A DNA stretch of 64,000 bases from Isoetes taiwanensis (lineage: Eukaryota; Streptophyta; Lycopodiopsida; Isoetales; Isoetaceae). The position numbers and the translations under genes were made by a program. The stretch covers positions 28,177,066-28,241,065 of the forward strand of contig JAJEKV010000002.1 in assembly GCA_021234155.1 (NCBI GenBank). Direction: 5' to 3'. How positions within the stretch are numbered: position 1 is the first letter of the stretch; each line of letters begins with the position of its first letter. The notes below the pieces were generated by a model. That model worked only from the letters and a program-made list of their open reading frames with translations. It did no database searches and had not been told where the DNA came from. Shown one piece after another: positions 1 through 13,470 of this stretch.

Positions 1-2227
1 TTTTCCCAAGGCCCCTGCGGGCCATGGTGGTGGTGGCTTCCCTCAACCCTCTGGACTGGAAGCCGGTGACACTGCGGACTACCTGGCCCCTGCATTGTCT
101 CGGGCCTTGTGTCATGGTGTCCTGTAGGACAAACACGGGGAGTCTAGGGCGGCCCGCGATGCTTTGTGCCTGAAGCTCCCTGGGCCTCTGCCTCAGCTGG
201 CTGCTCTCAGTGTGCCAGCGCCACAGCCATCTTCTACGTGGCTATGTGCTGGTCTCCAGGCCTCGGATGCGCTCTTCTGGACCCCTCACCTCTTTGCCTT
301 CTCTGGAAAGCACATGGGGTGCCGAGGGACTCCATCTCCACTCCGCCATGCTGCCAGCCAGTGCAATCATGAATTTTAAAGGCCAAAAACACTGCTAGCC
401 TCCACCTGCTTTGACGTGGCTCCACCTCTGGCCGAGGCGTGTGAGTTCCCCGTGGTGGTCCTGAAAGAACTCAATCCCTTCCTGGCTGGGCTGGCCGCTA
501 CTGGAGGGGGCCTTTAGCCTTAGCCCCAGCCTCCTTCTTCATGGAGGGATGATCTTCCCTGGGTCCATGATGGCTCTGCTTATGTATGCACTCTGCCTTT
601 GGTTTTCCTTTTCCCCTGTGCTGGCTCCATCTTCCTCAGGGCTAGCCATGACTTCCAAAGTTTGAGGGAATGGTGCCCGCCTCGCCTCAAGAGCTGGGTG
701 TGTGCTGGCCCGACTCTTATTTTGGGGGCCTGCAAGAATTGTATGTCAGCCACAATTCTCTAGCCTCGTGGAGCCTCTAGGACCTGAAGGGATGCAAATT
801 CCTTCCCACCCCATCGGATCTGTGGGAGATGCAACTCCTGAGTAGTCCGGAAGGAGTGATACCCATGATTGTGTATCCGGCTGTGCTATAGTCATGTCGA
901 GTCTTCCTGATGATTCCATCCCCAAAGCATGCAATGTGAGGGGCAGGATGGAGTAGTCAACCCTAGCCATTATTGTCTATAGCCAGCCCCCACATTGTTA
1001 TGCCTTGTCCTTCTAGCTTATGGCTTAGTCAGCTGCACTCCCTGTGGTGAGTCCTGAGCCCTGGGTAGGTGCCTCATGCTCATGGCATATGTTTATCTCA
1101 TTGTATCCATGGATGTATGGATGCTTACCCTCTCGAGGTAGTCTCATGTATTGTTGTTAAGCTAGTGTTGATATTGTTTATGCTCCACCTGCTATAGGGA
1201 GCTCATAGTGGAAGGGCTGCGAAGACACCTTTCAGAAGTCCCTCCCGACCTTAGGGATGTCCCAGGTGCTGTGGATATTGTGATCTGAGGGGGCCATGGC
1301 TCCAAGGAACCATGGGGGATTCTATGGAGGTGCTGGGTCAGTCAGATATTTTGTAGGGATCACTGCAGTTCTAATGAGCCATGTTCTTGGCTTGACTAAG
1401 AACCAGCACCCACCATAACCCTGTTTTCAAGTAGTCTTAAACCCTTAATAGAGTATAGAAATGAAACTCACCATTGAACCCCTGATCTGAGGAAACATTT
1501 TTCTCCCGTGTAGTGGGCTCCGTGAAAGTTAGGGAAGTTGTTGATGCGTGAAAAGAATGAGTCAAATTAACATTCTAATAAAATTGGAGTGGAAATTTTC
1601 ATGTATGAGTAATCAAATTTCACCCTAAAAATAGGGCCTGGGCTGAATCCTCATCTTAACTAAAACCCGCTTAAAAATGGTGCAAACTATAATTACACCC
1701 CCAAAACCATTGGAAAAAATCTCGAATTATCTAATTATAATAAAGTAGCAACCATATTAATAAGTATATATATAGTGTACTCTATAGGGAGGGATACCCA
1801 ATAGGGCTATTAATAGTAGGAGTAACATTCCTTAGCCCTAAGAGCATGTCTTCCTTTTAAATGCAATTTTAGTAAGTATCCCATTCTTCCTATCTCACCC
1901 TAAACCTCTCTTTCTTTATCCTCAAATTTTAAGCTAATCCCATTTTCTTAAACCGTGAAGATATGGGTCTCGAACCAATGCAATGTACTGAAGCATAGGG
2001 AGCTCCTGTGCACACCCCTTCCATGGCGTGAGGCAAAGAATGGGTAATGCAAGAAGAAGATGATCCCCGGAAAACCCCAAGCTCCTGGGAGGGAGGAGGG
2101 AGGAGCCGCAAGGAGTCGGCCCCAACTCCCGACAAACGATTCTCCAGCCCTGTGAGCTGGGGATCTGAGTAGCGCTCGCTGGGAGCCACCCAAAGGGATG
2201 TACCACCAGCCTCACCGCCACAAGTGA
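1..2227. other. Unassigned intergenic DNA
   Basis: No gene, RNA or mobile element could be recognised. The first 1.4 kb is GC-richer than the rest. All open frames are short and none carries a domain I know. The composition suggests an old repeat, but I could not place a family. Confidence 0.5.
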
Positions 2228-2460
2228 TTTTGCCAGGAGGAGGAGGAACTCGGGTGAGGAGGAGGAGTTAAGCGAGGGGAGGACTCACCTCAAGAGAAAG
2301 GAGGAGCGGGCGAGTGGAGGAGCAACTCAGCAGCTAGTGAAGTCGGCTACAAAGAAGTGAAGAAGAGGAGCAGGCCGTGGAGGAAGAAGAAGAGGGAGAG
2401 GGAGAAGGGAGGATAGGTGGAGGGAGAAAGGTCCATGAGGGACCAGGATCGGCCTCAGGG
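2228..2460 (+). repeat. Purine-rich GA/GGA tract
   Basis: The + strand is dominated by GAGGA and GAAGA words, for example GGAGGAGGAGGAACTCGGG and GAGGAAGAAGAAGAGGGAG. It is an irregular, low-complexity homopurine stretch rather than an exact tandem array. Such tracts occur in plant 5' leaders and LTR regions, but nothing adjacent identifies either here. Confidence 0.6.
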
Positions 2461-5400
2461 ACCTGGGTCCATACCCCGGGTTTCTAACCTACTATAAAGG
2501 GGGATATGCCACGCATGCTAATGGGGTCAGCAAAACCCTTCTCAGATACTTCTTGTCCAACCTTCTAAATGCCCCTTCCCCGGCCCAGTCTCCCCTGGCC
2601 CCCCCCCAAACACCCCACCCCACCTCCTAAAAACCCTAGCCAAGCCCCCATCCATATGTATACATACCTGCTTAGGTAAAACCCACCCTATCTCTAATTG
2701 TATTATGCTAAAGTACTTTAAACTATGTGACAATCCCTGGATCCATATCGAAGAACCCCGCCCCTGGGAGGCCACCGAATTTGTGCAGGGATCTAGGAGG
2801 GAGAACCAGGAAGAAGGAAGCAGTGGGCAAGAGGAGGATGAGCCTCGAAGAGAACGGGGAAACATTTAACCCCTAATGTCAGTCTTTCATCTCTACCGGT
2901 GGGCCCAAGCCACCTAAGGTGTGAAGAAGCTGGGGAGGCTGAGGGGAACCAGTTCATGTTGCTGAAGCAAGACCGAGTCCTGTGAGGGAGAAAGAAGGTC
3001 TACTAAGCATATCCTCCCAGATGGAGGAGGCAATGACTAGTATTGTAGTGAATCCATTTAAGTAATGCCAGCCAAGGGTGGGAGGTCAAGAACCCGGCCG
3101 GGTTGCTACCACTTCACTCTAGAGCCTCCTAAGAAGGCTCCACCATGGACCTTAACCTCAAGCACTCAGTATTTCTGTGAGATTAGGCACATCCCAGCTA
3201 GCGTTGCACTAATCTTCCTCGGATCCTGAAGGCTTATCTGGAGCTGCCTCCAGGAGAGGATTAAGTGGACCGGAGCTATAGGGTCACACCCTAACTGGCC
3301 TGATCCCGCAGAGTGCTAGAGGCGTGAGCTGTGCAGCTCTGCATGAGGAGGGCAACTCTAGCCATCCCAATTTAAGAGGGTGTAACAAGAATGCCCAAGG
3401 ATCTCCATCCGCCGAGGGATCCATATGAGCAGTCCTGTAGCTCTTTATCTTTGCATTTAGCTAAATTCATACACATAAAAGCCACCTTTGTATAAACTGA
3501 CTTCTTATATATATATATAAGTACATTCTTGTGTAAATCAATTCTTGGTGTAGAACCCTTCTATAATGTAATTAGGAATGTTCCTTGGCTTATTATGAGT
3601 TTAAAATTTGCCCCTTACATTAACAAATTTATGCAAAGTCAACCCACTTTAAGTCCTGGACCGAAATGTATGGCCCTGTGAAGCTATTAACGCTAGACGC
3701 TGCTTCACAAGCACCGGCCACATGTCATTTAATTGTGAGTAAATGGTCCTAATTTTTGTAATAAAAGATGTTAGAATGCTTAGAATTTGTTAAAAAGCCA
3801 TGCTGTAGCACTTAAAAATTGTTAAAACATCAAAAGCAGCCAAGAATGGCCCACTCTCTGTGAAGTCTCTGACCACGCCGATGGCTCCCCGCTAGTCAGT
3901 AGTCCCAAGCTTCTCAGCTTGGCCCTGACCCTGAGTCACCCTAATAATTGCACTTTTCATGTCATTTTAACATAAAATAAGTTGCTAATTAGTCTAGAAT
4001 TGATCCCGTGACATGCATTTTAGTGTCTCTATAGCTTCTAAAAAATCACCCACTCTAAGTCTCATCAGCTTACTTTTAAGGAAAAAGCTTAAAGACGAAT
4101 CCCTTTAGTGTGTCCTCAATAATTGTAATACCAAAGTATAGAAGAAACAATCTTTACTTAAGAGCATATTGGTTTCAATGAACTCCATCATCTTGGTTTC
4201 ACAAACCAATGGATTTAAGTATCCAGCTCTCACCCTCAATCTAACCTGATCCGTGATAAGAACTAAGGCACTCTTTAAGGGAAAATGAAAGGAATTGATC
4301 ATGCCTTATTTCCCCTTCTAGCTTGTGAACAATCCAATCCATAAATACAATGTGGGTTGCTTAGGGCTCAATCCAGCCCACCAAGGATTAGAGCCTCCTC
4401 GATTCAACTTTCAGCTTATCAGAAAGCGCAAGTGTAGAATGCACCTGCATTCCTTTGCAAAGTCCCTCTCAGCCCACATCCCAGGAGACAATGTGTCTAA
4501 TTGGAGTGGTGTTCAAAGTCCCATTTGCTGCTGCCTGATTCAAGAGAGTCCCATCTCTGGTTGGCGTGGCTCTGAAACTGTGTCCCAGAACTCCCAATGC
4601 TTTTCTTAACCCGGGTCAGCCTAACTCCCCTGCTATAGCCTCCCGGGCCAGCCCTTTGTCTGAGGAAAAGGTCGTACATATTCTTCTTTAACTCATCCTC
4701 CCACATTCCATGCCTTTTACAAGAAAACAAAATAGTTGCTCAAGGCCCATATTGACGTTTCCTTGAGCCTCCCAACGCCATAAGATATTTCCTTTCTTAA
4801 AAATATCTCCTTAGTCCTTAGCTAAATAGAATATTTCCTATTCTTCTTGGTGGTTTAATGGTCATACAAAACATTCTCACCCCATGCCTCATGATATCTT
4901 TATAAACCATTTACCCCATTGCCTTTAACCATTGTTTTCCAACAATTCTACTGCCTTAGTTCATTTCTTTCTTCTCCTGGACCTCACCCCCAGTGATGCC
5001 CCATATCAATTGATGGCCCCTAGCTGGGTCATTAATGTGATGCATTTAAGTGGTCTAACCCAAGTCGAAAGCATGCTCTTTAATCAAAAACTCTGCCCAA
5101 ATTTGATCCAAGAACTCTAGCCATATAGTGTTTTGACTCTTGTTTTGTTTAGATTTGCACTTCATGTTATCTTAATCTTTGAGATCCATAGCCTTAGAAC
5201 ATAATAGTCCCAGCCTGACCAAAGAAGTCTCTAAGCACCAAAGTCCTGTGCAGCCTTTAGTCTTATGTGGCATCCTCACTGCTGCTACTTCCTCTCACCC
5301 CAAGCTCTGCTTTCATCCCTCTTAAAGTATTTTCCAGCTTGTTTGTCAACTTCCAAAACCATTTTCTACCTTAATCTCTACCTCAATGGTTTTAACGAAT

Positions 5401-7261
5401 CCCTTTGTTGGATCGGCACAACAAGCATTTCAACCATTATCCGTGGGATTCCTTTTGGTGAGGGAGGCCTCCCATGTCTTTGACCATCTCTTCGGACCTC
5501 CATGCAACCCTAACTAGAACCCCTACCATTACATAGATGGTTGTATGCCAAGATGACCAACAAGTCTTACCCCTGAGTGAGCCTTCCCAAGGAGGCAAGT
5601 GGGTATCCCCTTGGAGTCAAGTCAAGTCTTGGGGAGGGGACCTTAGAGCCAAGGGCCAGCTTGTGGGATAGAACCAAGAATGGGTGCCCTTGACCAAGAG
5701 CTGTAAGGCCTGGCTGTGCATAGGTATGTCCTAGCCAAGATACGGGCTCTCATCTTTGTTTTATGCATTGCAAGTAATCAACAAGGTGGGGGAGCCTTCG
5801 GATCCAAACCTTGGACCTTGCACCACCTCAACACTGATAGAAATGACCCTGTGATCCACTGGTGGAATTAACTCCTAGGCATGGTAACTGGAATTAAGGG
5901 CACTTCCCGTGATCCTAAAGAAGCCTATGAGCGTGAATGGATGACCAAGATTGAGAGAGTAGGGAAGCACTCAAGGATGGAGGAGGCAAATAAATAGCAA
6001 GCATGATGAAGACACTGTGTGGGCCAACTAACCACCTATCTATGACCTGCTAGCCCCCATTCCACTAGTGACTCCTAAGGGGAGGGAGCACATTCTTACA
6101 CATGACATCCTCCCATCTTCCATAATCGCTTTAGAAGAAGGGGCTCAGATCTGACGAGCTCTTGTGGCATGATTTGCAGAAGGACAGCCAGAACGACTCA
6201 CTCCGACTACCTCATACCAAGAAGTCCCTGGAAGTAGTGGAGCTGCATTCATGGGCGTTAGCTAGATGATGCCCGACTGCGATATGAATTAAGAATAAGG
6301 AATTCAGATCACCGAAGAACCGCCACCATTCCGGTAGGAGGAGTTTCAGTTTTAATCCCAAAGCAAAGTTGTAACAAACTCTGGAAGGGGGGCCCGGGCT
6401 TCCAGCCGAATCTGCTCGAAAGCATGAAGCATGGAGGCTCAACAAATGACAATCCAGATGCAACCACTCATTATGTGGGAGGGATCCATGGTGCACCTCC
6501 CAGCACCAGACGCCCACGGAGCCGCCTCAAAGAAAGGGCACAAGGCTCCAGCGGTGGATTCCAAAAAGGGAAGCAGCTTCGGATACTACCTCCCACCCTA
6601 GTCAAGGCCATATGATAGTCTTCCAGGAGTCTCAAATGCCCACTCTAGGGAGGACACTGTACTCACTCTTGGATTGCACTTTCTCAGAAGTCTCTAAGCA
6701 GCTTATGCCAAGTTGAGGGACACAACATCTTTTTATCATGTCATCCTCTTCTAAAGATCTAAGTGGGTCCCTCTTATAGTCTCTCTAATTTCAGCCAAGG
6801 GTCACCTACTTTTGTGGATGCTCTTTCAACCCACCCCAATTCCCATGCCAGCCCACCCTCCTCAAATGGCCTGCCTCTGAGACACACATCATCCCTAAAC
6901 ATCTTGCTAATGTCGCTAGCGGGTCTTCGACTCAAGGGACTTGAAGAAGAATTTCTCTTCTTCAAGTCCATGAAGGGCTCTACCCATGAACATCCCATTG
7001 TCCTCCATTTTGTATATGTGCCAAAGATGTTTTACAAACCTTATGTACCTTTCTTATTTCTTATAATGTGGCCAAGCTTCTTGATGTATCAACTCATCAA
7101 GTAACCTATTGTTAATTTTATAAGTTGAATTTCAACTTTGATTTCTTTTATGGCTAAATAAACAATTAACTCTATAAATGAGGTGTGTGATACAACTTTT
7201 AAATAAAACCATGGTGACTTAATACTTGCAAACTGTGAACACTCGGGTTTCTGGATCCCAA
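2461..7261. other. Unassigned intergenic DNA
   Basis: No supported gene. A C9 run followed by C-rich sequence sits near 2600-2625 and a short (AT)n run near 3508-3520. Around 5.9-6.6 kb several short + strand frames look weakly protein-like but are broken by stops and match no family I recognise. Probably decayed repeats. Confidence 0.4.
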
Positions 7262-7420
7262 GGCGTCGAACTGGATCAAGAACCTGAGTGTGAACAAGGG
7301 GCTGGAGCAAGCAGAACTTGAGTTGTGAAATGTGGACTGGAGCAAGAACTCTGAGTGTGGAGCTAAACCTGTGAATCGAGCAAGAGAAGAAACTAGAGCT
7401 GGAGCTCGGATCCTGACATC
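7262..7420 (+). repeat. Degenerate direct repeat of about 63 bp
   Basis: The phrase CTGGATCAAGAACCTGAGTG near 7270 recurs as CTGGAGCAAGAACTCTGAGTG near 7333, and shorter echoes (GGGCTGGAGCAAGC, GAGCTGGAGCTCGG) lie between and after. It looks like an old, diverged tandem duplication. No coding function is evident. Confidence 0.5.
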
Positions 7421-9265
7421 ATCAAGAATATGGTCGACCTGGGTATGAACTGGAGTGGGTAGGCAAGAGCTCTAACTGTAATGATGGGAACAAACAGTGG
7501 AACACTCAATGGATGAGCCGTGGGGCCCAATGATACCGCATCGGACTTAAGCTCCATGATGGTGTAGGAGATCCGATCCGCAGATGAACTATTAGAACTA
7601 GAACTAGAACCAACAAATCTAAAATGAACTAGTAATGTTTCAATCAATCTCAAGGGTTGGTGTAGCTCCCCGAGCTGTATAGACTTAGTGAGTATTGGCT
7701 ATCACATTATCCATATATATAAAGGTGATTTGGTAACTAATAATAAAGTTGCTCAACACTTAAATATCTAAACTCTCGCTTTCAATGATATAGGGATAAG
7801 AATGCCTTGCTAACCTTTATCTGGATATTGGAATAAACATGTCAAAATGTGGAAGGAGTCCGAGAAAAGGCGGCTCAGCCTTGACTTTAGGACTCCTACT
7901 TCCTGACTGGCCCCGAAGTTTTCCTCGACTTCTGATTTGGGCTCACCCGCATCCACTTGAGCCATATGGCCAGCTCCTTCTCACAAGAGGAGGCAAAGGT
8001 TGAATTTCTCTCCCGACGCCGCTTCTGGCCAAGCAGATGAAGTTGGGTCCTGAACTCCAGCCTCGACTAACTGGTGATAGGCTCAGTCCCTGAATTATAC
8101 CGGATGTCAGTGGAGGATGTAGCCATGACGCTTGTGTGGATTGGGAAGACCTAATTACATCTCTCTTTCCTACTGCCTGGTTGTCGACATCACATCGAAT
8201 GGCAAATTTGATGGCTTCTTCCAAAACCTGGGATCCTTCCTATAGACAACAACATATCTTTGATGATCCCTCACATAACCCCTTCTGAAACAACTAACTT
8301 CAAGTGCAACATATTCAAGCTATAATTTGACGAATTCCTCGATGAGCACTGCTTCCCAGAGCCTTGCCCTTAGATTTTCGTAAAGTTTTTATGACCAAGA
8401 AAATGGACGACGGCAGTCTCCAAAGCATGCCTCGAAATTTCGCGTAGCTGAACCAGCAAAATCTTGGGTAACTCAGGTCTTTCCAATAATGGAGCAAGTC
8501 CTAACTTAGAGCTGGCCCTGTGGAGGGAGAGAACCAACCAGCCCTAACTTGTTCCTGCCTGGATATCTATGAGGGTGGAGCTAGATCACAAGCCTGATCC
8601 TCGATCTCTTTAAAACCACCTGAGCTTGACTCCGGGAGTGTCAGCTAAACTTCTCCTGCGATTGATCTTTAGGCCTCGATAACCTCAATCCAACTAGAAG
8701 TGTGATTCATGAAGCAACACGTTCCTTTTAGCTCTTTATTGTCCAACTCGCAACCTGATGGCATACCTCGAACAAGCCGGCCGGATCTGGCCAGAATAAT
8801 CGCCGAACCTCCTCCATAAATATAAATCACCAAATACTTGCAAAAATGCTTTTAGGGATCGTGAAAGTGCAAGAACCAGAAGGGACTCTCGTCTTCAAAC
8901 TCTGCCATGAACCTACTCGAAACAAGGAAAAATACATGGAAATACGCGAAAAATACCAAGATTCCAAGAAAGAACTGGATATATGAACAGAACTCAAGAA
9001 TACAATGGCCCAAAGGCAAGGGGTGAAATTAATTTGTGATGTGATGCTCTTAGAAGGCCTAAGACTGGCTGAACCGAATGGTCTCTGATAAGAAGAAGTG
9101 CCTCCTTATATATCTAGGGCTAATCCACGAATCGCCAATTCAATGGATGAGATCACCAAGCCGCCGTGGATGCATTTCTCGAATTTAGAATATTCTAGAA
9201 CCCTCCTGAGATGGGGTCCCACATATGAGAGGAAGACATGAAGGAATGTCTCTCATCAAATATTG
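7421..9265. other. Unassigned intergenic DNA
   Basis: No recognisable gene or element. Open frames on both strands are under 100 codons and none shows a known motif. Confidence 0.4.
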
Positions 9266-9400
9266 GTAGTGCATTTTGGTAGTGGACTCGCGAACCTGAA
9301 GGTTGCGAGTTTAAACCCTGCCTTTGTGCAACTTATTCTTTGTGACTGCGGTGACTTAATTTCATCTTTGTACATACCAGTATAATGTCTGTATAGATGA
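9266..9400 (+). mobile_element. tRNA-derived SINE
   Basis: A tRNA-like head is visible: an A-box-like TGGTAGTGGAC near 9278 and a B-box-like GAGTTTAAACCC near 9307, at the spacing of a Pol III internal promoter. A non-tRNA body follows, with GTGACTGCGGTGACTTAA and then CCAGTATAATGTCTGTATAG near the 3' end. The organisation fits a plant tRNA-derived SINE and reminds me of the Au family, though I could not compare it with a consensus. It is too short for a tRNA gene plus tail and lacks a foldable anticodon arm, so a functional tRNA gene is unlikely. Confidence 0.6.
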
Positions 9401-12400
9401 ATATCCGTATGGCTGCTACATCAACCTCCTTTGTGTTCATTGCTTCCAACCTGCCATCTTTGCTCTTCATCCTCGGCCTCGGGCCGAACATGCTCTGGCC
9501 AGCTTTCAAGTTCTCGCCTAATGCCTCATGTTCCTGCTCATGTCTCAAGCCCCGCTTTGTAGTGAGGCTTCTTCATGCCCCTCGCTTCGTATCCTCGGCG
9601 ATTTCTCTTCATGAGTCTCGATAAATCTGTAAAGGCAAGATCCAAGTCTGCTATTTTTGTATCCAGGTTCACTCCCCGCTAGCCCTAAGACCAACTAAGC
9701 ATGCCCAATGTTCCCGTGATAAATATGGCAACTTCTCCTGATGTTTTTGACAAAGTCAGCAGCCAGCAAACCCCGCGAGCATCATCCATAAGGATTGTCC
9801 CATTGATTTGCAGTCGGAGACAACTACCATATGGTCCTGAGAGCATGGTCTATCTCCTCGCTGAGTTGAAGGTTTTAATGATTATATTGAAGAGAATCTA
9901 GCCACTCCGGCTTCTTTATCTCTAGCTAGTCTCTCAGCTCTGAGAGACTCATCTTCTTCTCACAAAAAGCATGGGATGGATTTGCCGCGCCTTGGTCGAT
10001 TTATCATGGCCCCTCAATTAAAATCATCATCACTACACAAGGTCGAATCGGTATCCACTTCCCTCCTGGACCCGTGAGTTGTTGGAATGAATTCATGTTT
10101 ATTATTTTACTTAAGATTGATCTCTCTCGAGGTGCCTAACTTTGGTCTCAAACCGGAGGGTGATGAGTGGTACCAGCCTTTGTACCCTGTAGATGGGCTT
10201 TCATTTTGAGTATTATACCTATGCTGCTTGATCTCTACCAATGCCCCACGAGATTCCAAAGATATGGCTAATGATGTTTCTTTCGAGAGTCTCTTAGACA
10301 CTTTGTTACTCATCTCATTTTGGATGATATCCTTATTTATTCTAAGATTCCCAAGAACATGAGAGGCATGTCTGATAGATCCTTCCTCAAGCTTCTCACA
10401 AGGAGCATGGGTTATGGGCGCCAAACTTGAAAGCAGCCTACCGGCAGGGATGTAAGTCCCAGTCATTGCACCCATATGGAGTCCTATGGATCCCTGAAAA
10501 GGTCAGCATTTGTTCTGGATAAAACACCCCATCCTGCCCAAGATGTCTCAAGTAGTTTCTTGGTTTTGTCAACTCTACTCCACGCTTCATCTGGGATTAT
10601 TCGTAGATTACCCTTCCTTTGACACGCCTCACTTTAAGGACGCAAGCATTTGAATGGACCGGGTGGAAGCGGAATCAACCTTGGCCTCATGGATAATGCC
10701 TTTGTTGGAGTCCTGCTCGGAAATCTCTCAGCTCCCGGATCCATCGGGTTCTCAAGATGTATTCTCACACCTTGGCTCGGGTGATCATTTTCTCAAGAAA
10801 TGCGATCGACTATGATCATTTTGAGGTTCGGAGATAGATCTTCGTAATTCCATGATGGACTCAGGAGTGTGCCGAGTGCCGAAGCTCGGGTTCTCCCGCT
10901 TGCCATGATCTCACCTTATGGCCTGACACTTTGGAGTAGCCAAGACTCTTGAACCATTAGTCGAGAGTATTGGTGGCCCTGAGCTTCAGCCGCCTCAGTC
11001 GGCTTTTGGTCTCGGACTCGTACACTCAAGCACGAGCCAAAGTTCCAAGGCATCTTTTCCCCATGGTCTCTTCCAGCCACCGCCAGTACCGGGGATGGAC
11101 CTTGAAGGCGATTTCTATAGACTTTATCCCTGAGTTGTCGGGCCTCTCGACGCTATGATGCCATCATGGTTGCCTGCTGATCATGCTCTAAGATGGCTCA
11201 TTTTATTCCCCTAACGCCACCTCATCAGCCAAAGCTGAGGGAACTAACTGACGCTTTTCTTCGCGGAAGCGAAGTCAGACTTCAATGGCTTGCCCGGCGG
11301 TATTATTCATTCGCCGCCGACCGTGGACCACAGCTCATCGCAGGGTTTCTTTGAAGTTTCATTTAATTCATTGTATTTCGACCGCTTCACCCACATCCGG
11401 GTCACTCATCCGTAGTGCTAATGGGCGTGCAGAGCGACTAATCACCTCCTGAGCAATATTTTAAGGTGCTTACCAAGCCATCAGCAGGATGTGATTTGTC
11501 TGATTATCTTCCACTCAGCTGAGCTTGCCTATAATAACCTCAAGACATGCTTCAATGGCTGACTCCATCCTTTCTAAACTCCTCGGGTCCGTGATCCTCG
11601 TTGGTCTCCTTTAGCGTCAGCCAAGGTGACTGGTCAATCCTAAAGTCAGTCCTGGACTTGAGAAACCTGTGTTCTCTAACCTGATCTCTCAGCACTTCAT
11701 CTTCACCCAAAGACAGAACGCTGGGCCCAGATTATGCCAGCTGGATTTTGTATCGGCAGGAAGCTCCTAAGTTTCACGCTAGGGACCTTGTCCTGCTTCT
11801 TCGTAGGGATCTCCCCACCTCACGCCCCGCAATAAGCTTTCTTGACTATCAGTCAGCCTTTGGTCCTTGCCTTTCAGATCAATGCACCCGTGATCAGTAA
11901 TGTGTTCCTACTGAAGTTCCCTCCAGTTTTGTCTCTGGGCTCTTTATCCAAGATTTCATGATCTCCTCTATTGAGCCCTACACGTACTAATTTCATTCTC
12001 TCGGACGCTAGTTCCCTCCTACTGCCACCCTCCACCAAGAAAAATTGATGGATCATGAGGAGTCTCGAGAGGTCTCTGAGTGGATTCTGAACCCAAGCTC
12101 AGCCGAATTCCATTGTATTATTTCTTTGTCGGATTGGAAGGTTACTTCTGCCAAGTAATAGAACCTTGGGAGCATGCCGAACTTCGAAAGTAATGCCCCC
12201 GATAAAATTGCGTAGTTTCAACCGACGCTATCCTGGATAGTTTCAAGTTTTAGCACTGGGCCCTGGGGCCCTCAGGATCAGTCACTGTCAGGAGGGGATG
12301 GTGTGACTGCTGGATATCTCGTGATCATAAATTTAACATTTTCAGGCCTCGTGATGTACAAAAGAGATGGTCAGCCAAGAATTAATGCAAAGTGGTAGCT

Positions 12401-13165
12401 GTATCAAGACGTGGCTCTTGAACTCTGCGAACCCTCCCAACTGGTAAGTCACATACCCTTTGCCAAGTGCAGAGCCACTAATATTTGTTAAAGACATTTC
12501 TTCAATGCCTTCTTCATATATGTGGAACTGATTTCAAGAGGTTCTCCTAGAATATTCCCTAGAACCTAAATATAAGGCGTGGATACTTGGCGATCTCAAC
12601 CATTGGAGTGGGAAGGGCCATGATCCCCGGACTGGGTTGGCCTAGATATGTAAGGAGTGCACCTCCTTCATATCTAAACCATTCCTCGGGTTCAACTTCA
12701 GCCTTGAGCCTTCTAGCATCCAGTCTCTGTGGTTTCAGCTTTGCCTTGGGCTTCACAGATTCTTGATCTCTATCTCATATACTGATTCTTTGTCGATCTT
12801 GGATGTATTTCTTCCCAGATTTTTTATATGTGATTTTCTACGATTTTTCCTTGTTTTCTCAGTAGGTCTTCATGACAGCTTGACAATGTGTGATGAGGAA
12901 CCAAATGCAACAACTGCTAAAGTGGGCTACACCATTGATGCACTGTGAATAAGGAACCCATCAGCCTCCCAAGTACCCTCACCTCAAGAGCATCTTTAGA
13001 TGAAGCTCCCCTGAATCCTGGGAGATGGAAGAAGTCCTGTGCACCCCAGGAAGAACAAGAAGAGTGAAAAGAAGAAGTAGGGAGGGAGCCCCATCTCCTC
13101 TAGCTCCAAAGCAGAATGTACACCAAGGAGTGAATCTCAAGCACTTCCTCTCAAAGTGGGTCAGA
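9401..13165. other. Unassigned repeat-like DNA
   Basis: No gene could be supported. The stretch is richer in GC and CpG than its neighbours and has several weak open frames on both strands (for example 10107-10475 minus) without known domains. Its position just upstream of a gag fragment makes an old LTR retrotransposon plausible, but I found no reverse transcriptase, integrase or LTR pair. Confidence 0.35.
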
Positions 13166-13470
13166 TACTTCCTCGTAGCAGGACAAGAACCAAAGGACAG
13201 AGGAATATCAAAAGAAGATGGATGCAATGAGCAATGTATGGAAAACAAGGAAATTGGGCCAGTTCTCGGGCATAGGCAGGTCAGAAATGAAGGACAAGGA
13301 CATAGGGAAGGTGGCAACAACAAATCTGATTGGGCCAGCCCAGATTTGGTGGAAGGGTTACGCCAAGTCAAATAAGTTAAGGAGAAATAATTGAAGATTC
13401 AAAACCTTTAGTAAGGCTTTCCGCAAGCATTACGTCCCAAGGCCCATTAAATGAAATGGAAAATCCTCCG
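13166..13470 (+). pseudogene. Ty3-type retrotransposon gag fragment
   Basis: One + strand frame, interrupted by stops, reads a gag-like region: a segment with KKMDAMSNVWKTRK, then KVATTNLIGPAQIWWKGYAK, then after an in-frame stop FSKAFRKHYVPRPI. The order small-residue/GPA-WW, a short gap, then F-x(3)-FRK-x-YVPRPI matches the Retrotrans_gag domain of plant Ty3/gypsy elements. Stop codons fall near 13386 and 13450. No CCHC knuckle, protease or pol region follows, so this is an isolated, dead fragment. The longer open frames on both strands here (13025-13375 plus, 12979-13371 minus) are shadows in other frames. Confidence 0.6.
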
